This document shows, piece by piece, positions 27,082 to 38,053 of a stretch of DNA of 64,000 nt. The stretch's first letter is position 1; every line of letters begins with the position of its first letter. The translations under genes were made by a program, and so were the position numbers. Below the pieces are notes generated by a model that worked only from the letters and a program-made list of their open reading frames with translations, did not search any database and was not told the origin of the DNA. The stretch covers positions 496,001 through 560,000 of the forward strand of contig NZ_PVTD01000002.1 of the NCBI RefSeq assembly GCF_003003255.1, written 5' to 3'. The stretch comes from Aliiruegeria haliotis (GTDB lineage: Bacteria; Pseudomonadota; Alphaproteobacteria; Rhodobacterales; Rhodobacteraceae).

Positions 27082-29952
27082 TCAGATCTGCTCCTCTTCC
27101 CGCTCGGGCGCCGAGGGGTCGTAGTCCATTGGGGCAATGTTCACCGTCTCACCTGTGCGCCGCGCGATCCGGCTGAGGCAATAAAGCGCCAGCATCACCG
27201 CGCCCACGACCGTCAGGAAAACGCCGAGGTCGAAGGCCATTGCGGTCGCGAGCTCGAACTCCTCGATTGGCGGGAAATGGAAATAGCCATACCAGCTTGT
27301 CAGGAACGGACGGCTGGCAAACCATGCCCCAACCCCCGTGATGGCGGCGATCAGCACGCCCCAGCCGATGAAACTGTGATAGGGAATGCGCTGCCGCTCC
27401 TGCGCCCACGCAAAGCCCGAGGCCATGTATTGCATCAGCAGCGCGATGGCGACGACCAGCCCGGCAATGAACCCGCCACCCGGCATATTATGCCCGCGCA
27501 GGAAGATATAGACGCCAACCATGAGCGAGATCGGCATCATCAGCCGGGTCGCAACCACCATCATCAGCGGATGCCGGTCCTTGGAATAGACGCTGTCGTG
27601 GACCCAGTTGATCAGCCTGCGGGAGGCCTTGCCCTCCATCAGCGCCTCCTCCAGCGCGTAAATGGTGAGCGCCGCGATCCCGAGTACGATGATCTCGCCG
27701 AAAGTATCGTAGCCCCGGAAGTCCACAAGGATCACGTTGACGACATTGGTGCCACCACCGCCGGGCTTGGCATTGGTCCAGTAATAGTCCGAGATGGTCG
27801 TGAAATCCCGCGTCATCAGCGCGTAGGCCAGCGCGCCGACGGCAAGTCCGGCCACGCTCGCGATGCTGAGGTCCCGCATGCGTCGGCTGAGGCCGCTTTC
27901 GCGTGGCGTTTGCTTGGGCAGGAAGTGCAGCGCCAGCAGCAGCAGGATCAGTGTAACGACCTCGACCGTGACCTGGGTCAGCGCGAGGTCCGGTGCGGAG
28001 AGCCGAACGAACACGACGGAAACGATCAGCCCGTTGATTCCGATCAGCACCAGCGTCAGAAGGCGCGACCGGTGGTAGTTCACGATGGCGATCGTCGACG
28101 CGCAGAGCAGCACGGCCCCGACCACGTCGACGATCGTGACGGGCAGCAGATCGCGCGTGCCGGCCATGTGCTCGCCCTGCAAAAACGCGTAGATCCCGGC
28201 CGCGATCGTCGCAACACCGAAGATCGCCACGTACTTGGTGATCCGCCCGTTGTGAAGGTTTGCCGATAGGCGGGCCGCGGCAGCGGTCGTGCCATCGACG
28301 ACGTTGTCAAACATGGCCTTCGCATCCGGATGCGGCAGACGGGCCCAGAAACGCTCCAGGGCCGGGTAGGAGGCGATCAGGGCCAGACCACCGAGCGTCG
28401 CGATCACGCTCATCCCAAGTGCCGGAGTGAAGCCGTGCCAGATCTTGAGCTTGTGAAGGTGCAGGTGCTCCCCGGTGACGGCATCGGCCACAACCTGAAG
28501 GAAGGGCCCGACGGTCGCCTGCGGTACAATCCCGATGACGATCACCATCGCTGCCAGCAACGCCGGCGCGATGTACATCCCGAAGGGCGGATCATGTGGA
28601 TGACTGGGGTAGTCCTGCCGTTCCGGTCCGAGGAAGACATGGGCGATATAGCGGAAGGAATAGGTCGCCGAAAGCAGGCCGCCAAGGGTCGCCAGCACCG
28701 GCACCAGGAACGGGTTGCCGGCCCAGACGGTATGGACGGCCTCCTCCAGCATCAGCTCCTTCGACAAGAAACCGTTGAAGAACGGCAGCCCAGCCATGGA
28801 AAGCGAGGTGATGATGGCGATGGTGGCCGTGATCGGCATCAGGTGGCGCAGCCCGCCGAGCCGCTTGATGGAACGGGTGTGCGTCTCGTGATCGACAATC
28901 CCGGCCGTCATGAAGAGCGCCGCCTTGAAGATCGTGTGATTCATGATGTGGAACACCGCCGCCGTCGCCGCGGTCGTGGTGCCGAACCCCAGCAGCATGG
29001 TGATGAATCCGAGGTGGCTGACGGTGGAAAAGGCCAGCAGCGCCTTGATGTCATCCTTGAAGATCGCGATCCAGGCGCCGACCAGCATCGTCACCAGGCC
29101 GGTTGTGCCGACGATGTAGAACCATGCATCGGTTCCCGAAAGAACCGGCCAGAGCCGCGCCATCAGGAAGAGCCCGGCCTTCACCATCGTGGCGGAATGC
29201 AGGTAGGCGGACACCGGCGTCGGAGCCGCCATGGCATGTGGCAGCCAGAAGTGGAACGGGAATTGCGCGGACTTCGTGAAAGCCCCGAGCAGGATCAGGA
29301 TCAACGCAGGGATGTAGAGCGGCGAGGCCTGGATTTCCTCGCGCTGGTGCAGGATGTCGGTCAGGTCATAGCTGCCGACGATGCTGCCCAGCAGCAGCAC
29401 ACCACCGATCAGGGCAAGCCCGCCCATGCCAGTCACCGCAAGGGCCATGCGCGCGCCCTGTCGTCCGGCAACCGTATGTTTCCAGTAGCCGATCAACAGG
29501 AAAGAGGACAGCGACGTCAGTTCCCAGAACACCACCATCAGCAGGATGTTGTCGCTGAGCACGATCCCGAGCATCGCCCCCTGGAACAGCATAAGGTAGG
29601 TGTAGAACTGTCCGATCGGATCATCGCGATCGAGGTAGAACCGCGCGTAAAGGATGATCAGCAGACCGATCCCGAGGATCATGCAGGCAAAGAGAAACCC
29701 GAGCCCGTCTAGCAGGAAATTCGCATTGAGCCCCAGCATCGGCAGCCAGTCGATGTGAAAGACCACCGCCTCCCCCGCAAAGACACTCGGCGACAACGTC
29801 AGCAGGAGTATCAGGGCCGAGAGCGTGGCCCAGCCGGCAGATAGCGCGCAGGCGTCGCGTCCGGCGCGGATCATCAACCCGGGGAAAAGCGCGCCTATGA
29901 ATGGTAGAGCCGCAATCAGGGCAAGCGTCACATCCGAATGCGCTGTCACCAT
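27082..29952 (-). CDS. phaAB: Fused PhaAB (MrpA-MrpB) antiporter subunit
   Basis: 956 residues from MVTAHSDVTLALIAALPF; GGGGGA upstream supports this start over 30087. The N-terminal two thirds are NuoL-like with many helices (MLGIVLSDNILLMVVFWELTSLSSFLLIGYW contains the essential Glu; KSAQFPFHFWLPHAMAAPTPVSAYLHSATMVKAG). The C-terminal part carries the MrpB domain (VGVYIFLRGHNMPGGGFIAGLV). MrpA and MrpB are separate in Bacillus but fused in rhizobia and rhodobacters. It probably exchanges Na+ or K+ for protons in pH and salt tolerance. First gene of the operon. Confidence 0.95.
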   Translation of the reverse strand: MVTAHSDVTLALIAALPFIGALFPGLMIRAGRDACALSAGWATLSALILLLTLSPSVFAGEAVVFHIDWLPMLGLNANFLLDGLGFLFACMILGIGLLIILYARFYLDRDDPIGQFYTYLMLFQGAMLGIVLSDNILLMVVFWELTSLSSFLLIGYWKHTVAGRQGARMALAVTGMGGLALIGGVLLLGSIVGSYDLTDILHQREEIQASPLYIPALILILLGAFTKSAQFPFHFWLPHAMAAPTPVSAYLHSATMVKAGLFLMARLWPVLSGTDAWFYIVGTTGLVTMLVGAWIAIFKDDIKALLAFSTVSHLGFITMLLGFGTTTAATAAVFHIMNHTIFKAALFMTAGIVDHETHTRSIKRLGGLRHLMPITATIAIITSLSMAGLPFFNGFLSKELMLEEAVHTVWAGNPFLVPVLATLGGLLSATYSFRYIAHVFLGPERQDYPSHPHDPPFGMYIAPALLAAMVIVIGIVPQATVGPFLQVVADAVTGEHLHLHKLKIWHGFTPALGMSVIATLGGLALIASYPALERFWARLPHPDAKAMFDNVVDGTTAAAARLSANLHNGRITKYVAIFGVATIAAGIYAFLQGEHMAGTRDLLPVTIVDVVGAVLLCASTIAIVNYHRSRLLTLVLIGINGLIVSVVFVRLSAPDLALTQVTVEVVTLILLLLALHFLPKQTPRESGLSRRMRDLSIASVAGLAVGALAYALMTRDFTTISDYYWTNAKPGGGGTNVVNVILVDFRGYDTFGEIIVLGIAALTIYALEEALMEGKASRRLINWVHDSVYSKDRHPLMMVVATRLMMPISLMVGVYIFLRGHNMPGGGFIAGLVVAIALLMQYMASGFAWAQERQRIPYHSFIGWGVLIAAITGVGAWFASRPFLTSWYGYFHFPPIEEFELATAMAFDLGVFLTVVGAVMLALYCLSRIARRTGETVNIAPMDYDPSAPEREEEQI

Positions 29953-30337
29953 GTGTCCCCCGGGGTCTGTCGCCATTTGTGGCAGATCTTGGTCGCGGTC
30001 AGCATGGCCAACCCATGTTGGCGATTTGTAGGGTCTTCGGCGGGAAAAGCAAATCGATCCCTGCCTGCCTGCCGGGCGTCCGGGCACATTGGGCTTTGGC
30101 AGCGTCCCCGCTTCGGCTTTGCGTGCGCCGGTTCACCCCAGGTCAGGCAAAAGGCATATCACAAGTTTTTCAATGCATTACACCGCTTGAATTCGACGCA
30201 CGCTCACAGTGGACAACACTGGAAATACCATCCATGCATCGTAACACCGCGAGGATCAGGGGAGGGTAAAACGCCATCCGGCCAAACGCTGTGCCCTCCC
30301 CATCTTTCGAAGAGAACGGGCACAGCGTGTGGTATGA
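29953..30337. other. Intergenic region upstream of phaAB (385 bp)
   Basis: This region contains the gcdH terminator hairpin (30286-30328) and must contain the phaAB promoter. I see no coding frame with support. An A/T-richer patch lies at about 30150-30240. Confidence 0.4.
30286..30328 (-). terminator. Inverted repeat downstream of gcdH
   Basis: ACGCTGTGCCC (30286-30296) and GGGCACAGCGT (30318-30328) are perfect 11-bp complements around a 21-nt loop, 10 bp after the gcdH stop. A TTTT follows on the minus strand at 30272-30269 after a short gap. Probably a transcription terminator. Confidence 0.6.
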
Positions 30338-31564
<1,227 letters not shown>

Positions 31565-31784
31565 GACGTACTGAACCTCCCGGATGGACATCGGGCGCAC
31601 CGCTGGTGCGCAACACTCTGGCTGCGATGCCTACTCCGAATATCGATGGCACACCAAGGCTTTTCCGCCGCACCGGACTGGATGCTGCCGCAACGTCCCG
31701 GACCGTGGCCGCCCGGCGCGGGTCCCCCCTTGCGCTCGGCCCGCTTTCGGCGATTGTGGGACAACGCATCCAGGGAGCCCCGCC

Positions 31785-32024
31785 ATGAGCCAATGTGTCT
31801 TCATTCAGATCCGCTGTGCGCCCGGCACCACCTACGAGGTCGCCGATGCCATCGCGCTGAAGGAAATCCACTCCGAGCTGTATTCCACCAGCGGGGAATA
31901 CGACCTGCTGCTCAAGCTCTACATTCCCGAGGACGCGGATGTCGGCCATTTCATCAATGCCAATGTCGCAAGCATTCCCAATATCCAACGGACATTGACC
32001 ACGATGACATTCCGGGCATTCTGA
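31785..32024 (+). CDS. Stand-alone Lrp/AsnC-type effector (RAM) domain
   Basis: 79 residues: MSQCVFIQIRCAPGTTYEVADAI to RTLTTMTFRAF. It matches the C-terminal ligand-binding half of Lrp regulators (GEYDLLLKLYIPEDADVG) but has no helix-turn-helix. Such proteins bind amino acids and oligomerise, possibly modulating full-length Lrp. It is 43 bp upstream of the branched-chain amino acid binding protein and so may sense the same ligands. Confidence 0.82.
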   Translation: MSQCVFIQIRCAPGTTYEVADAIALKEIHSELYSTSGEYDLLLKLYIPEDADVGHFINANVASIPNIQRTLTTMTFRAF

Positions 32025-32067
32025 GGCCCGTACAAAAAACCAAAAACGAACCCAACGGGAGACAAAC

Positions 32068-33210
32068 ATGAAAAAGGTCGGAATTCTGACCGCAGCCTGC
32101 GCTGCGGCCCTGTTCGCCGGCGCCTCTGCGCAGGCGGGCGACGTCAAGGTCGGCATGATCACAACGCTGTCTGGCGGCGGCGCGGGGCTCGGCATCGACG
32201 TCCGCGACGGCTTCGAGCTGGCGCTCAAACAGGCAGGCGCGGACAATATCGAACTGGTGATCGAGGATGACCAGCGCAAGCCCGACGTGGCCGTTCAACT
32301 CGCAGACAAGTTGATCCAGTCGGAGCAGGTCGACGTGCTCACCGGCATCATCTGGTCCAACCTCGCCATGGCGGTGGTGCCGGCGGCGACGGCGCAGGGC
32401 AAGTTCTACCTGTCACCCAATGCCGGCCCCTCGGCGCTTGCCGGAAAGGGCTGCCACGAGAACTACTTCAACGTGGCCTGGCAGAACGACAATCTGCACG
32501 AGGCCGCCGGTGCCTATGCCAAGGACACCGGCTACAAGAACTCCTTCATCCTGGCGCCCAACTACCCCGCCGGGAAGGATGCGCTGACCGGCTACAAGCG
32601 GTTCTACGACGGGGACCTGGCCGGCGAGATCTACACCAAGCTCGGCCAGACCGACTATGCCGCGGAAATCGCCCAGATCCGCGCATCCGGCGCCGACAGC
32701 GTGTTTTTCTTCCTGCCCGGTGGCATGGGGATTGCCTTCCTCAAGCAATATGCCCAGTCCGGCGTGGATCTGCCCGTCGTCGGCCCGGCCTTCAGCTTCG
32801 ACCAGGGCATTCTGCAAGCTGTCGGAGAAGCGGCACTCGGGGTGAAGAACACCTCGCAGTGGTCCAAGGACATCGACAATCCTGCGAATGCAGCCTTCGT
32901 GGAAGGATTCCAGGCCGAGTATGGTCGCCTGCCGTCGCTCTATGCCAGCCAGGGCTATGACACGGCGAACCTTTTGATCTCCGCCGCAGCCAAGGCCGAC
33001 GTTGCCGATGCGGACGCTTTCCGCGCCGCCCTCGCGGCCGCCGAGTTCGACAGTGTGCGCGGTGCCTTCAAGTTCGGCCCGAACCATCACCCGATCCAGG
33101 ACATCTACGTCCGTGAGGTGATCAAGGAAGGCGATGTCTACACCAACAAGATCATTGCCACCGGCCTCGCCGACCACGCCGACGCCTACGCCGGCGATTG
33201 CAAGTTCTGA
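32068..33210 (+). CDS. Branched-chain amino acid-type ABC substrate-binding protein
   Basis: 380 residues with a signal peptide (MKKVGILTAACAAALFAGASAQA). The mature part begins GDVKVGMITTLSGGGAGLGIDVRDGFELALK, the type I fold of LivJ/LivK-like receptors. Genes for LivH, LivM, LivG and LivF follow after a gap. The exact ligand is not readable: amino acids, amides or aromatic acids are possible. Confidence 0.88.
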   Translation: MKKVGILTAACAAALFAGASAQAGDVKVGMITTLSGGGAGLGIDVRDGFELALKQAGADNIELVIEDDQRKPDVAVQLADKLIQSEQVDVLTGIIWSNLAMAVVPAATAQGKFYLSPNAGPSALAGKGCHENYFNVAWQNDNLHEAAGAYAKDTGYKNSFILAPNYPAGKDALTGYKRFYDGDLAGEIYTKLGQTDYAAEIAQIRASGADSVFFFLPGGMGIAFLKQYAQSGVDLPVVGPAFSFDQGILQAVGEAALGVKNTSQWSKDIDNPANAAFVEGFQAEYGRLPSLYASQGYDTANLLISAAAKADVADADAFRAALAAAEFDSVRGAFKFGPNHHPIQDIYVREVIKEGDVYTNKIIATGLADHADAYAGDCKF

Positions 33211-33218
33211 ACCTGACC

Positions 33219-33247
33219 GGGGCCACCCTGCCCGGCAGGGCGGCCCC
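33219..33247 (+). terminator. Strong intercistronic hairpin after the binding-protein gene
   Basis: GGGGCCACCCTGCC and GGCAGGGCGGCCCC pair with one mismatch around a two-base loop, 8 bp after the stop at 33210. There is no T-run, so it may act as partial terminator or mRNA-stabilising structure, giving more receptor than permease. Confidence 0.65.
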
Positions 33248-33786
33248 GACACCCCGAGGTCCCACGTGCTCTACACGCTTGCACTTCCCCGGTGGTCGCC
33301 ACCCGATGCCGACCGCCTTGCCACCGGGCATACCCGCCACCAGCCAGAGAAATATCCGTGCACCACTGGCCGTGCAGGGCTCCAAATCGGGCGCGATGCA
33401 AGACCCTTCTACAGAACTGCGCACCGGATCCGGTACACAGCCGCGACCAACCGGCCAGTTTTTGCATGCATCGCCAATGTCACGACGCGACGTAGGATCA
33501 ACGCCGTGAGCATCCGCGACCCCGAAACCGGGATAGCTGTACTGGCCCGGTCGGACGTCCCGCCTCAGCGTGCCCCCGTGGCCGCCGATATCTACGAAGG
33601 TGCAAACCATGCGCCCAGCGTCGCCGTCTGTCGGGCCGAAGGCACCGACAGGTTCGCGGCCAATGCAGACGCGAATGTCCCGCCTCCCGCAGCCCCGACC
33701 CGCAACCTGCCAGCTATGGATCCCGTCGACGGGATCATTCCCGTGCGATCAGGAGCCGCCTTCGCGATGGAAGGTGCGGATCGCCC
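33248..33786. other. 539-bp gap inside the LIV transporter cluster, no firm gene
   Basis: A plus-strand frame runs from a GTG at 33508 and ends at 33790, overlapping the livH start by ATGA (94 codons, very Pro/Ala rich). It shows no domain and weak ribosome-binding signal. I see no other gene. Confidence 0.35.
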
Positions 33787-34710
33787 ATGACTTCGCTCCT
33801 CCTCGCCGAGCAAGTCCTGAACGGGCTGCAATTCGGCATGATGCTGTTTCTGATGTCCGCCGGGCTGACCCTCGTCTTTGGTGTCATGGGGCTGATTAAC
33901 CTCGCCCATGGCTCCTTTTACATGATCGGCGCCTTCGCCTGTGCCTCGGTCGCTATGGCAACCGGGTCGTGGTTTCTGGGCCTTGCGGCGAGCCTCGCAG
34001 CCGCCGCCGTGGCCGGAGTGCTGGTGGAGTTGCTGGTCATCCGGCGGTTGTATGACCGGGACCACCTCGATCAGGTGCTGGCGACATTCGCGCTGATCCT
34101 CGTCTTTTCCGAAGGCACCCGCTACCTCTTCGGCTCCTTCCCGCTGTTTCTTGACGTGCCCGCCGCATTGTCCGGCGCCGTGACGCTGCCCGGCGGAATC
34201 GCGTACCCGGTCTACCGACTGGCCATCATCGCAGCCGGGATCGCCGTGGCCATCGGCCTGTTCTGGCTGGTCGGCCGCACCCGCCTCGGCATTCGCATTC
34301 GCGCGGGCGAAGCTGACCGGGAAATGATCGCGGCGCTCGGTGTCGATATCGACCGGCTCTACACCATCGTCTTCGCCCTCGGCGCCGCACTCGCTGGCTT
34401 CGCCGGCGCTATGCTCGGGACGATCCAGTCGGTTCAGGTCGGCATGGGCGAGCCCGTCCTGATCCTCGCCTTTGTCGTCATCGTGATCGGCGGAATCGGC
34501 TCGATCAAGGGCGCGCTCATTGGCTCGATGCTCGTAGGGCTGACCGACACGCTCGGCCGTACGCTACTGCCGGTCGCCTTTAGCACCATCCTTCCCCCCT
34601 CCGACGCGAATGCCGTGGGCTCCGCCCTCGCCTCCCTGCTCATCTACGTGCTGATGGCCGGCATTCTCGTGTTTCGCCCTTCGGGCCTCTATGGGGGGCG
34701 CAGCGCATGA
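33787..34710 (+). CDS. livH: Branched-chain amino acid ABC transporter permease LivH
   Basis: 307 residues, about eight membrane helices. Typical start ...LLAEQVLNGLQFGMMLFLMSAGLTLVFGVMGLINLAHGSFYM and conserved GVDIDRLYTIVFALGAALAGFAGAM with GMGEPVLILAFVVIVIGGIGSIKGALIG. Forms the inner-membrane channel with LivM. Overlaps livM by 4 bp. Confidence 0.93.
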   Translation: MTSLLLAEQVLNGLQFGMMLFLMSAGLTLVFGVMGLINLAHGSFYMIGAFACASVAMATGSWFLGLAASLAAAAVAGVLVELLVIRRLYDRDHLDQVLATFALILVFSEGTRYLFGSFPLFLDVPAALSGAVTLPGGIAYPVYRLAIIAAGIAVAIGLFWLVGRTRLGIRIRAGEADREMIAALGVDIDRLYTIVFALGAALAGFAGAMLGTIQSVQVGMGEPVLILAFVVIVIGGIGSIKGALIGSMLVGLTDTLGRTLLPVAFSTILPPSDANAVGSALASLLIYVLMAGILVFRPSGLYGGRSA

Positions 34711-35687
34711 TCCCCGAACGCTGGCTCAACCTGGGCGTCCTGACTCTTCTGGCCGCCGTGCCCCTCGTCGCAAGCCTCGCCGGTCAACCCTTCACCGTGA
34801 CGCTGGCCACCAAGATCGCCATCTTCGCGCTGGCCGCCACCGGGCTGAATATCGCGCTTGGCCTCGGTGGGCTGGTCTCTTTCGGCCATGCGGCCTTTTT
34901 CGGCGTTGGTGGCTATGCCTGCGGGATCCTCGCCAGCCATGCCCGCAACTACGAACCACTATCGACCTGGCCCTGGGACATCGAGGGCACCACGCAGATG
35001 CTCACCATCTGGCCCATCGCGGTCCTGCTCGGTGGTCTCGCGGCGTTGGTCATCGGGGCCCTTTCGCTGCGCACGTCGGGCATCTTCTTCATCATGATCA
35101 CACTCGCCTTCGCGCAGATGTTGTACTACTTCGCGATTTCCTGGCCGACCTACGGCGGTGAGGACGGGCTGCCTTTCTACTTGCGTGGCGATTTCCCGGG
35201 CCTGAACACGATGGACCCGATCCAGTTCTTCGGCATCTGTTTCGCCCTGTTGCTGGCCGCCCTGTTCACGTTCCACCGCCTGCACCGCGCACGTTTCGGC
35301 CTCTCCCTCGAAGCTGCCCGCCAGAACCCGGAGCGCCTGCGCAGCCTCGGAATTCGTCCATTTCATGTGCGGCTCCTGGCCTTCGTCATCTCCGGCATGA
35401 TCACCGCCTTGGCCGGGGCGCTCTATGCCGATCTCAACCGTTTCGTGTCCCCGGCGATGCTCTCCTGGCACCTGAGCGGCGAGTTGATCGTGCTGATCGT
35501 CCTCGGGGGCGTCGGTCGCCTCTGCGGTCCCGTGGTGGGCGCGGCGGCTTACTTCCTCCTGGAACACTGGGCGGGTGCGGCCAGCGAATACTGGCAATTC
35601 TGGTTCGGCCTGTTGCTGCTGGGCGTTGTTCTCTTTGCCCGGGGCGGGATCGTGGGCGCGTTGGCGAAGGATCATACCCATGACTGA
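34707..35687 (+). CDS. livM: Branched-chain amino acid ABC transporter permease LivM
   Basis: 326 residues, about nine membrane helices. LAATGLNIALGLGGLVSFGHAAFFGVGGYA and 'SLRTSGIFFIMITLAFAQMLYYF' are LivM hallmarks. The C-terminus shows HLSGELIVLIVLGGVGRLCGPVVGA. Overlaps livG by 8 bp. Confidence 0.93.
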   Translation: MIPERWLNLGVLTLLAAVPLVASLAGQPFTVTLATKIAIFALAATGLNIALGLGGLVSFGHAAFFGVGGYACGILASHARNYEPLSTWPWDIEGTTQMLTIWPIAVLLGGLAALVIGALSLRTSGIFFIMITLAFAQMLYYFAISWPTYGGEDGLPFYLRGDFPGLNTMDPIQFFGICFALLLAALFTFHRLHRARFGLSLEAARQNPERLRSLGIRPFHVRLLAFVISGMITALAGALYADLNRFVSPAMLSWHLSGELIVLIVLGGVGRLCGPVVGAAAYFLLEHWAGAASEYWQFWFGLLLLGVVLFARGGIVGALAKDHTHD

Positions 35688-36429
35688 GCCGATCCTGACC
35701 ACCCGCAGCCTTCGAAAGTCCTTCGGCGCACTGGCGGCGACCGACGATGTCTCCCTCGATCTGCGTCCGGGCGAAATCCACGCGCTGATCGGCCCGAACG
35801 GCGCTGGCAAGTCCACCCTGATCAAGCAGATCGCCGGTGAGATCGCCCCCGACAGCGGTACGATTCATTTTGCCGGGCAGGACATCACCACGAAACATGC
35901 CGCCGCCCGCGCCCGGCTGGGCATGGCACGCACCTACCAGATCTCTTCCGTAGCGCCGGATTTCACCGTTTTGCAGAACGTCGTCCTGTCACTGGTTGCA
36001 CGTCACCACGGGGCATTCGGCCTCTTTCGCAACGTGTTGAAGGACCGCCGCCTGACAGACGCCGCACGGGAGCACATTGCCCGCGCAGGCCTGTCCGGGC
36101 GGGAACGACAGCGCGCCACCGACCTGTCACACGGAGAGCGCCGCCGTCTGGAGATCGCCATGGCGCTTGCGCAATCCCCGAAGCTGTTCCTGCTCGACGA
36201 ACCGATGGCCGGACTGGGCACCGAGGGCGCGAGCGAGCTGACCGGGTTGCTCGACGGGCTCCGGCAGCAAGCCCCGATCCTGCTGGTCGAACACGACATG
36301 GACGCCGTGTTCGCCCTGGCGGACCGGATCTCCGTGCTGGTCTACGGCCGGGTCATCGCAACCGGCACCGTCGCGGAAATCCGCGCCAATGCAGAGGTGC
36401 GCACGGCCTACCTGGGGGAGGACGCATGA
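35680..36429 (+). CDS. livG: Branched-chain amino acid ABC transporter ATP-binding protein LivG
   Basis: 249 residues from MTEPILTTRSLRKSFG. Walker A GPNGAGKST, signature DLSHGERRRLEIAMAL, Walker B LFLLDEPMAGLG. The signature begins LSHGE rather than LSGGQ, common in LivG. Overlaps livF by 4 bp. Confidence 0.94.
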   Translation: MTEPILTTRSLRKSFGALAATDDVSLDLRPGEIHALIGPNGAGKSTLIKQIAGEIAPDSGTIHFAGQDITTKHAAARARLGMARTYQISSVAPDFTVLQNVVLSLVARHHGAFGLFRNVLKDRRLTDAAREHIARAGLSGRERQRATDLSHGERRRLEIAMALAQSPKLFLLDEPMAGLGTEGASELTGLLDGLRQQAPILLVEHDMDAVFALADRISVLVYGRVIATGTVAEIRANAEVRTAYLGEDA

Positions 36430-37121
36430 CCGCGCCGCTGCTGAAACTGGACAATGTCTCGGCGGCCTACGGCGCGGCGGAAGTGCTCTTCGATCTGTCC
36501 TTCGACATCGCCCCGGGAGAGATCGTCGCCCTGATGGGGCGAAACGGCATGGGCAAGACCACCACGATCCGCACGATCTGCCGGATGCTCGGATCCACGC
36601 ATGGCCACATCACCTTCGACGGCCATGAACTCACCAGCATGAGCGCCCACAAGGCGGCGCAACTCGGGCTCGGGCTGGTGCCCGAAGGGCGGCGCTGCTT
36701 TGCCCCCCTTACTGTGGCAGAGAACCTGACCGTTGCGTCCCGCCCGGGCCCCTGGGACCTCGCGGCCGTCACCACCCTGTTTCCCCGCCTGCGCGAACGG
36801 CTTGGCCAGAGTGCCGGCTCGCTTTCCGGTGGCGAGCAACAGATGCTTGCCATCGGCCGTGCGCTGATGACCAACCCGCGCCTCCTGCTGCTCGACGAGG
36901 CCACCGAGGGGCTGGCTCCCGTGGTCCGGCAGGAGATCTGGGCGGCCATCGGCGAACTGGCGGACACCGCCGCCCTCTCCATCCTGATCGTCGACAAGAG
37001 CTTGCGGGAACTGCGCGCCCTCGCGCATCGCGCGGTGATCCTCGAAAAGGGCCGGAAGGCCTGGGAAGGGCCTATAGATGCCTTGACCGACGATATCAGC
37101 GCACGACACCTCGGGGTCTGA
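36426..37121 (+). CDS. livF: Branched-chain amino acid ABC transporter ATP-binding protein LivF
   Basis: 231 residues. Walker A GRNGMGKTT, LVPEGRRCFAPLTVAENL (LivF-typical), signature SLSGGEQQMLAIGRAL, Walker B LLLLDEATEGLAP. Pairs with LivG; last gene of the cluster, convergent with the acyltransferase gene. Confidence 0.94.
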   Translation: MTAPLLKLDNVSAAYGAAEVLFDLSFDIAPGEIVALMGRNGMGKTTTIRTICRMLGSTHGHITFDGHELTSMSAHKAAQLGLGLVPEGRRCFAPLTVAENLTVASRPGPWDLAAVTTLFPRLRERLGQSAGSLSGGEQQMLAIGRALMTNPRLLLLDEATEGLAPVVRQEIWAAIGELADTAALSILIVDKSLRELRALAHRAVILEKGRKAWEGPIDALTDDISARHLGV

Positions 37122-37201
37122 GCGCACCGCCCTGTACCCGCGCCCATCGCGCGAAGCGCTCAGGAGGAATGGCGCGACACGCGCCGCCGCCGGGTTGGAT
37201 G

Positions 37202-38026
37202 TCAGCCAGACAGGCCGTCGTATGCCTGCACCATCGCGCCCCGCAAACGGGCAACCTCCGCATCGACCTCGGCCTCCGCATTGCAGTGAAACGTATCCAG
37301 CACCTCGATCCGGATCACGCCGGGCCGTGGCACGATCGCCTTGCGCGGCAGCAGCAGGTCGGAATTTGCGATCACCACCGGACGAATGGACCTGCCTGTC
37401 TCCCGCGCGACAAGGACCGCGCCCGCCTTGAACACGCCCAGCCCGTCGTCCCGTGCCCGTGTCCCCTCCGGAAACAGGATCAGGGAGCGGCGCGCTGGCA
37501 TGGTCCGAACAGCTTCGACAAGCACCTGAAGTGCCTGGCTGCCGCTCTTTCGGTCAATCTCTACCAGGCCGGCAGCACGGAAACCGCGGCCCAGCAGTGC
37601 TTTCTGGAACAATTCCTTCTTCGCCCCGAAGGTTACCCACTTCTCGCGCGGGACATTGGAAAGCAGTGCAAACCCGTCGAGATGACTGCGGTGGTTGACC
37701 ACGAAAAGAGAGTTCACATCCCCGGCCATGCGTTTCACGCTGCCCTCGCTGATGTCCACCCGGATGCTCAGCAACCACAGCAACCAGCCGCAGGACCGCG
37801 GCACGAGGCACCAGTACCAGGCACGAAACCCCTTGCGGTTCTCGCAGACATAGGGCGCGGCACAGACAAAGAGGAAGATCGCCGGGCCGGCAACAAGGAG
37901 CGCGAGACGCTTCAGCAACGTGATCAACTGTTTTCCGATCGGGATGGAGGCAACGGCAGCCAGCAGGCCGGTGATCCCCGGAGACCACAAGTCGCGTTGG
38001 ACATCGGGAGCAAACCCGTCCCGCAT
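37202..38026 (-). CDS. PlsC-type 1-acylglycerol-3-phosphate acyltransferase
   Basis: 274 residues. Hydrophobic N-terminal segments (about 15-30 and 40-60) anchor the protein. The catalytic HX4D motif is H112 to D117 (VVNHRSHLDGF) and the second motif FPEGTR is at 185-190. Members transfer acyl chains to lysophospholipids such as lysophosphatidate; which substrate is used here is not evident. The family call is firm. Unlinked in function to its neighbours. Confidence 0.88.
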   Translation of the reverse strand: MRDGFAPDVQRDLWSPGITGLLAAVASIPIGKQLITLLKRLALLVAGPAIFLFVCAAPYVCENRKGFRAWYWCLVPRSCGWLLWLLSIRVDISEGSVKRMAGDVNSLFVVNHRSHLDGFALLSNVPREKWVTFGAKKELFQKALLGRGFRAAGLVEIDRKSGSQALQVLVEAVRTMPARRSLILFPEGTRARDDGLGVFKAGAVLVARETGRSIRPVVIANSDLLLPRKAIVPRPGVIRIEVLDTFHCNAEAEVDAEVARLRGAMVQAYDGLSG

Positions 38027-38053
38027 CCTGAACCACGAGTCAACAACGAAGAA

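Noticed and set aside
33134-33790. 218-codon plus-strand frame overlapping the binding-protein gene end
   Set aside because: Its first part lies in another frame of a well-supported gene and the rest is low-complexity Pro/Ala/Arg; only the part from 33508 merits a check.
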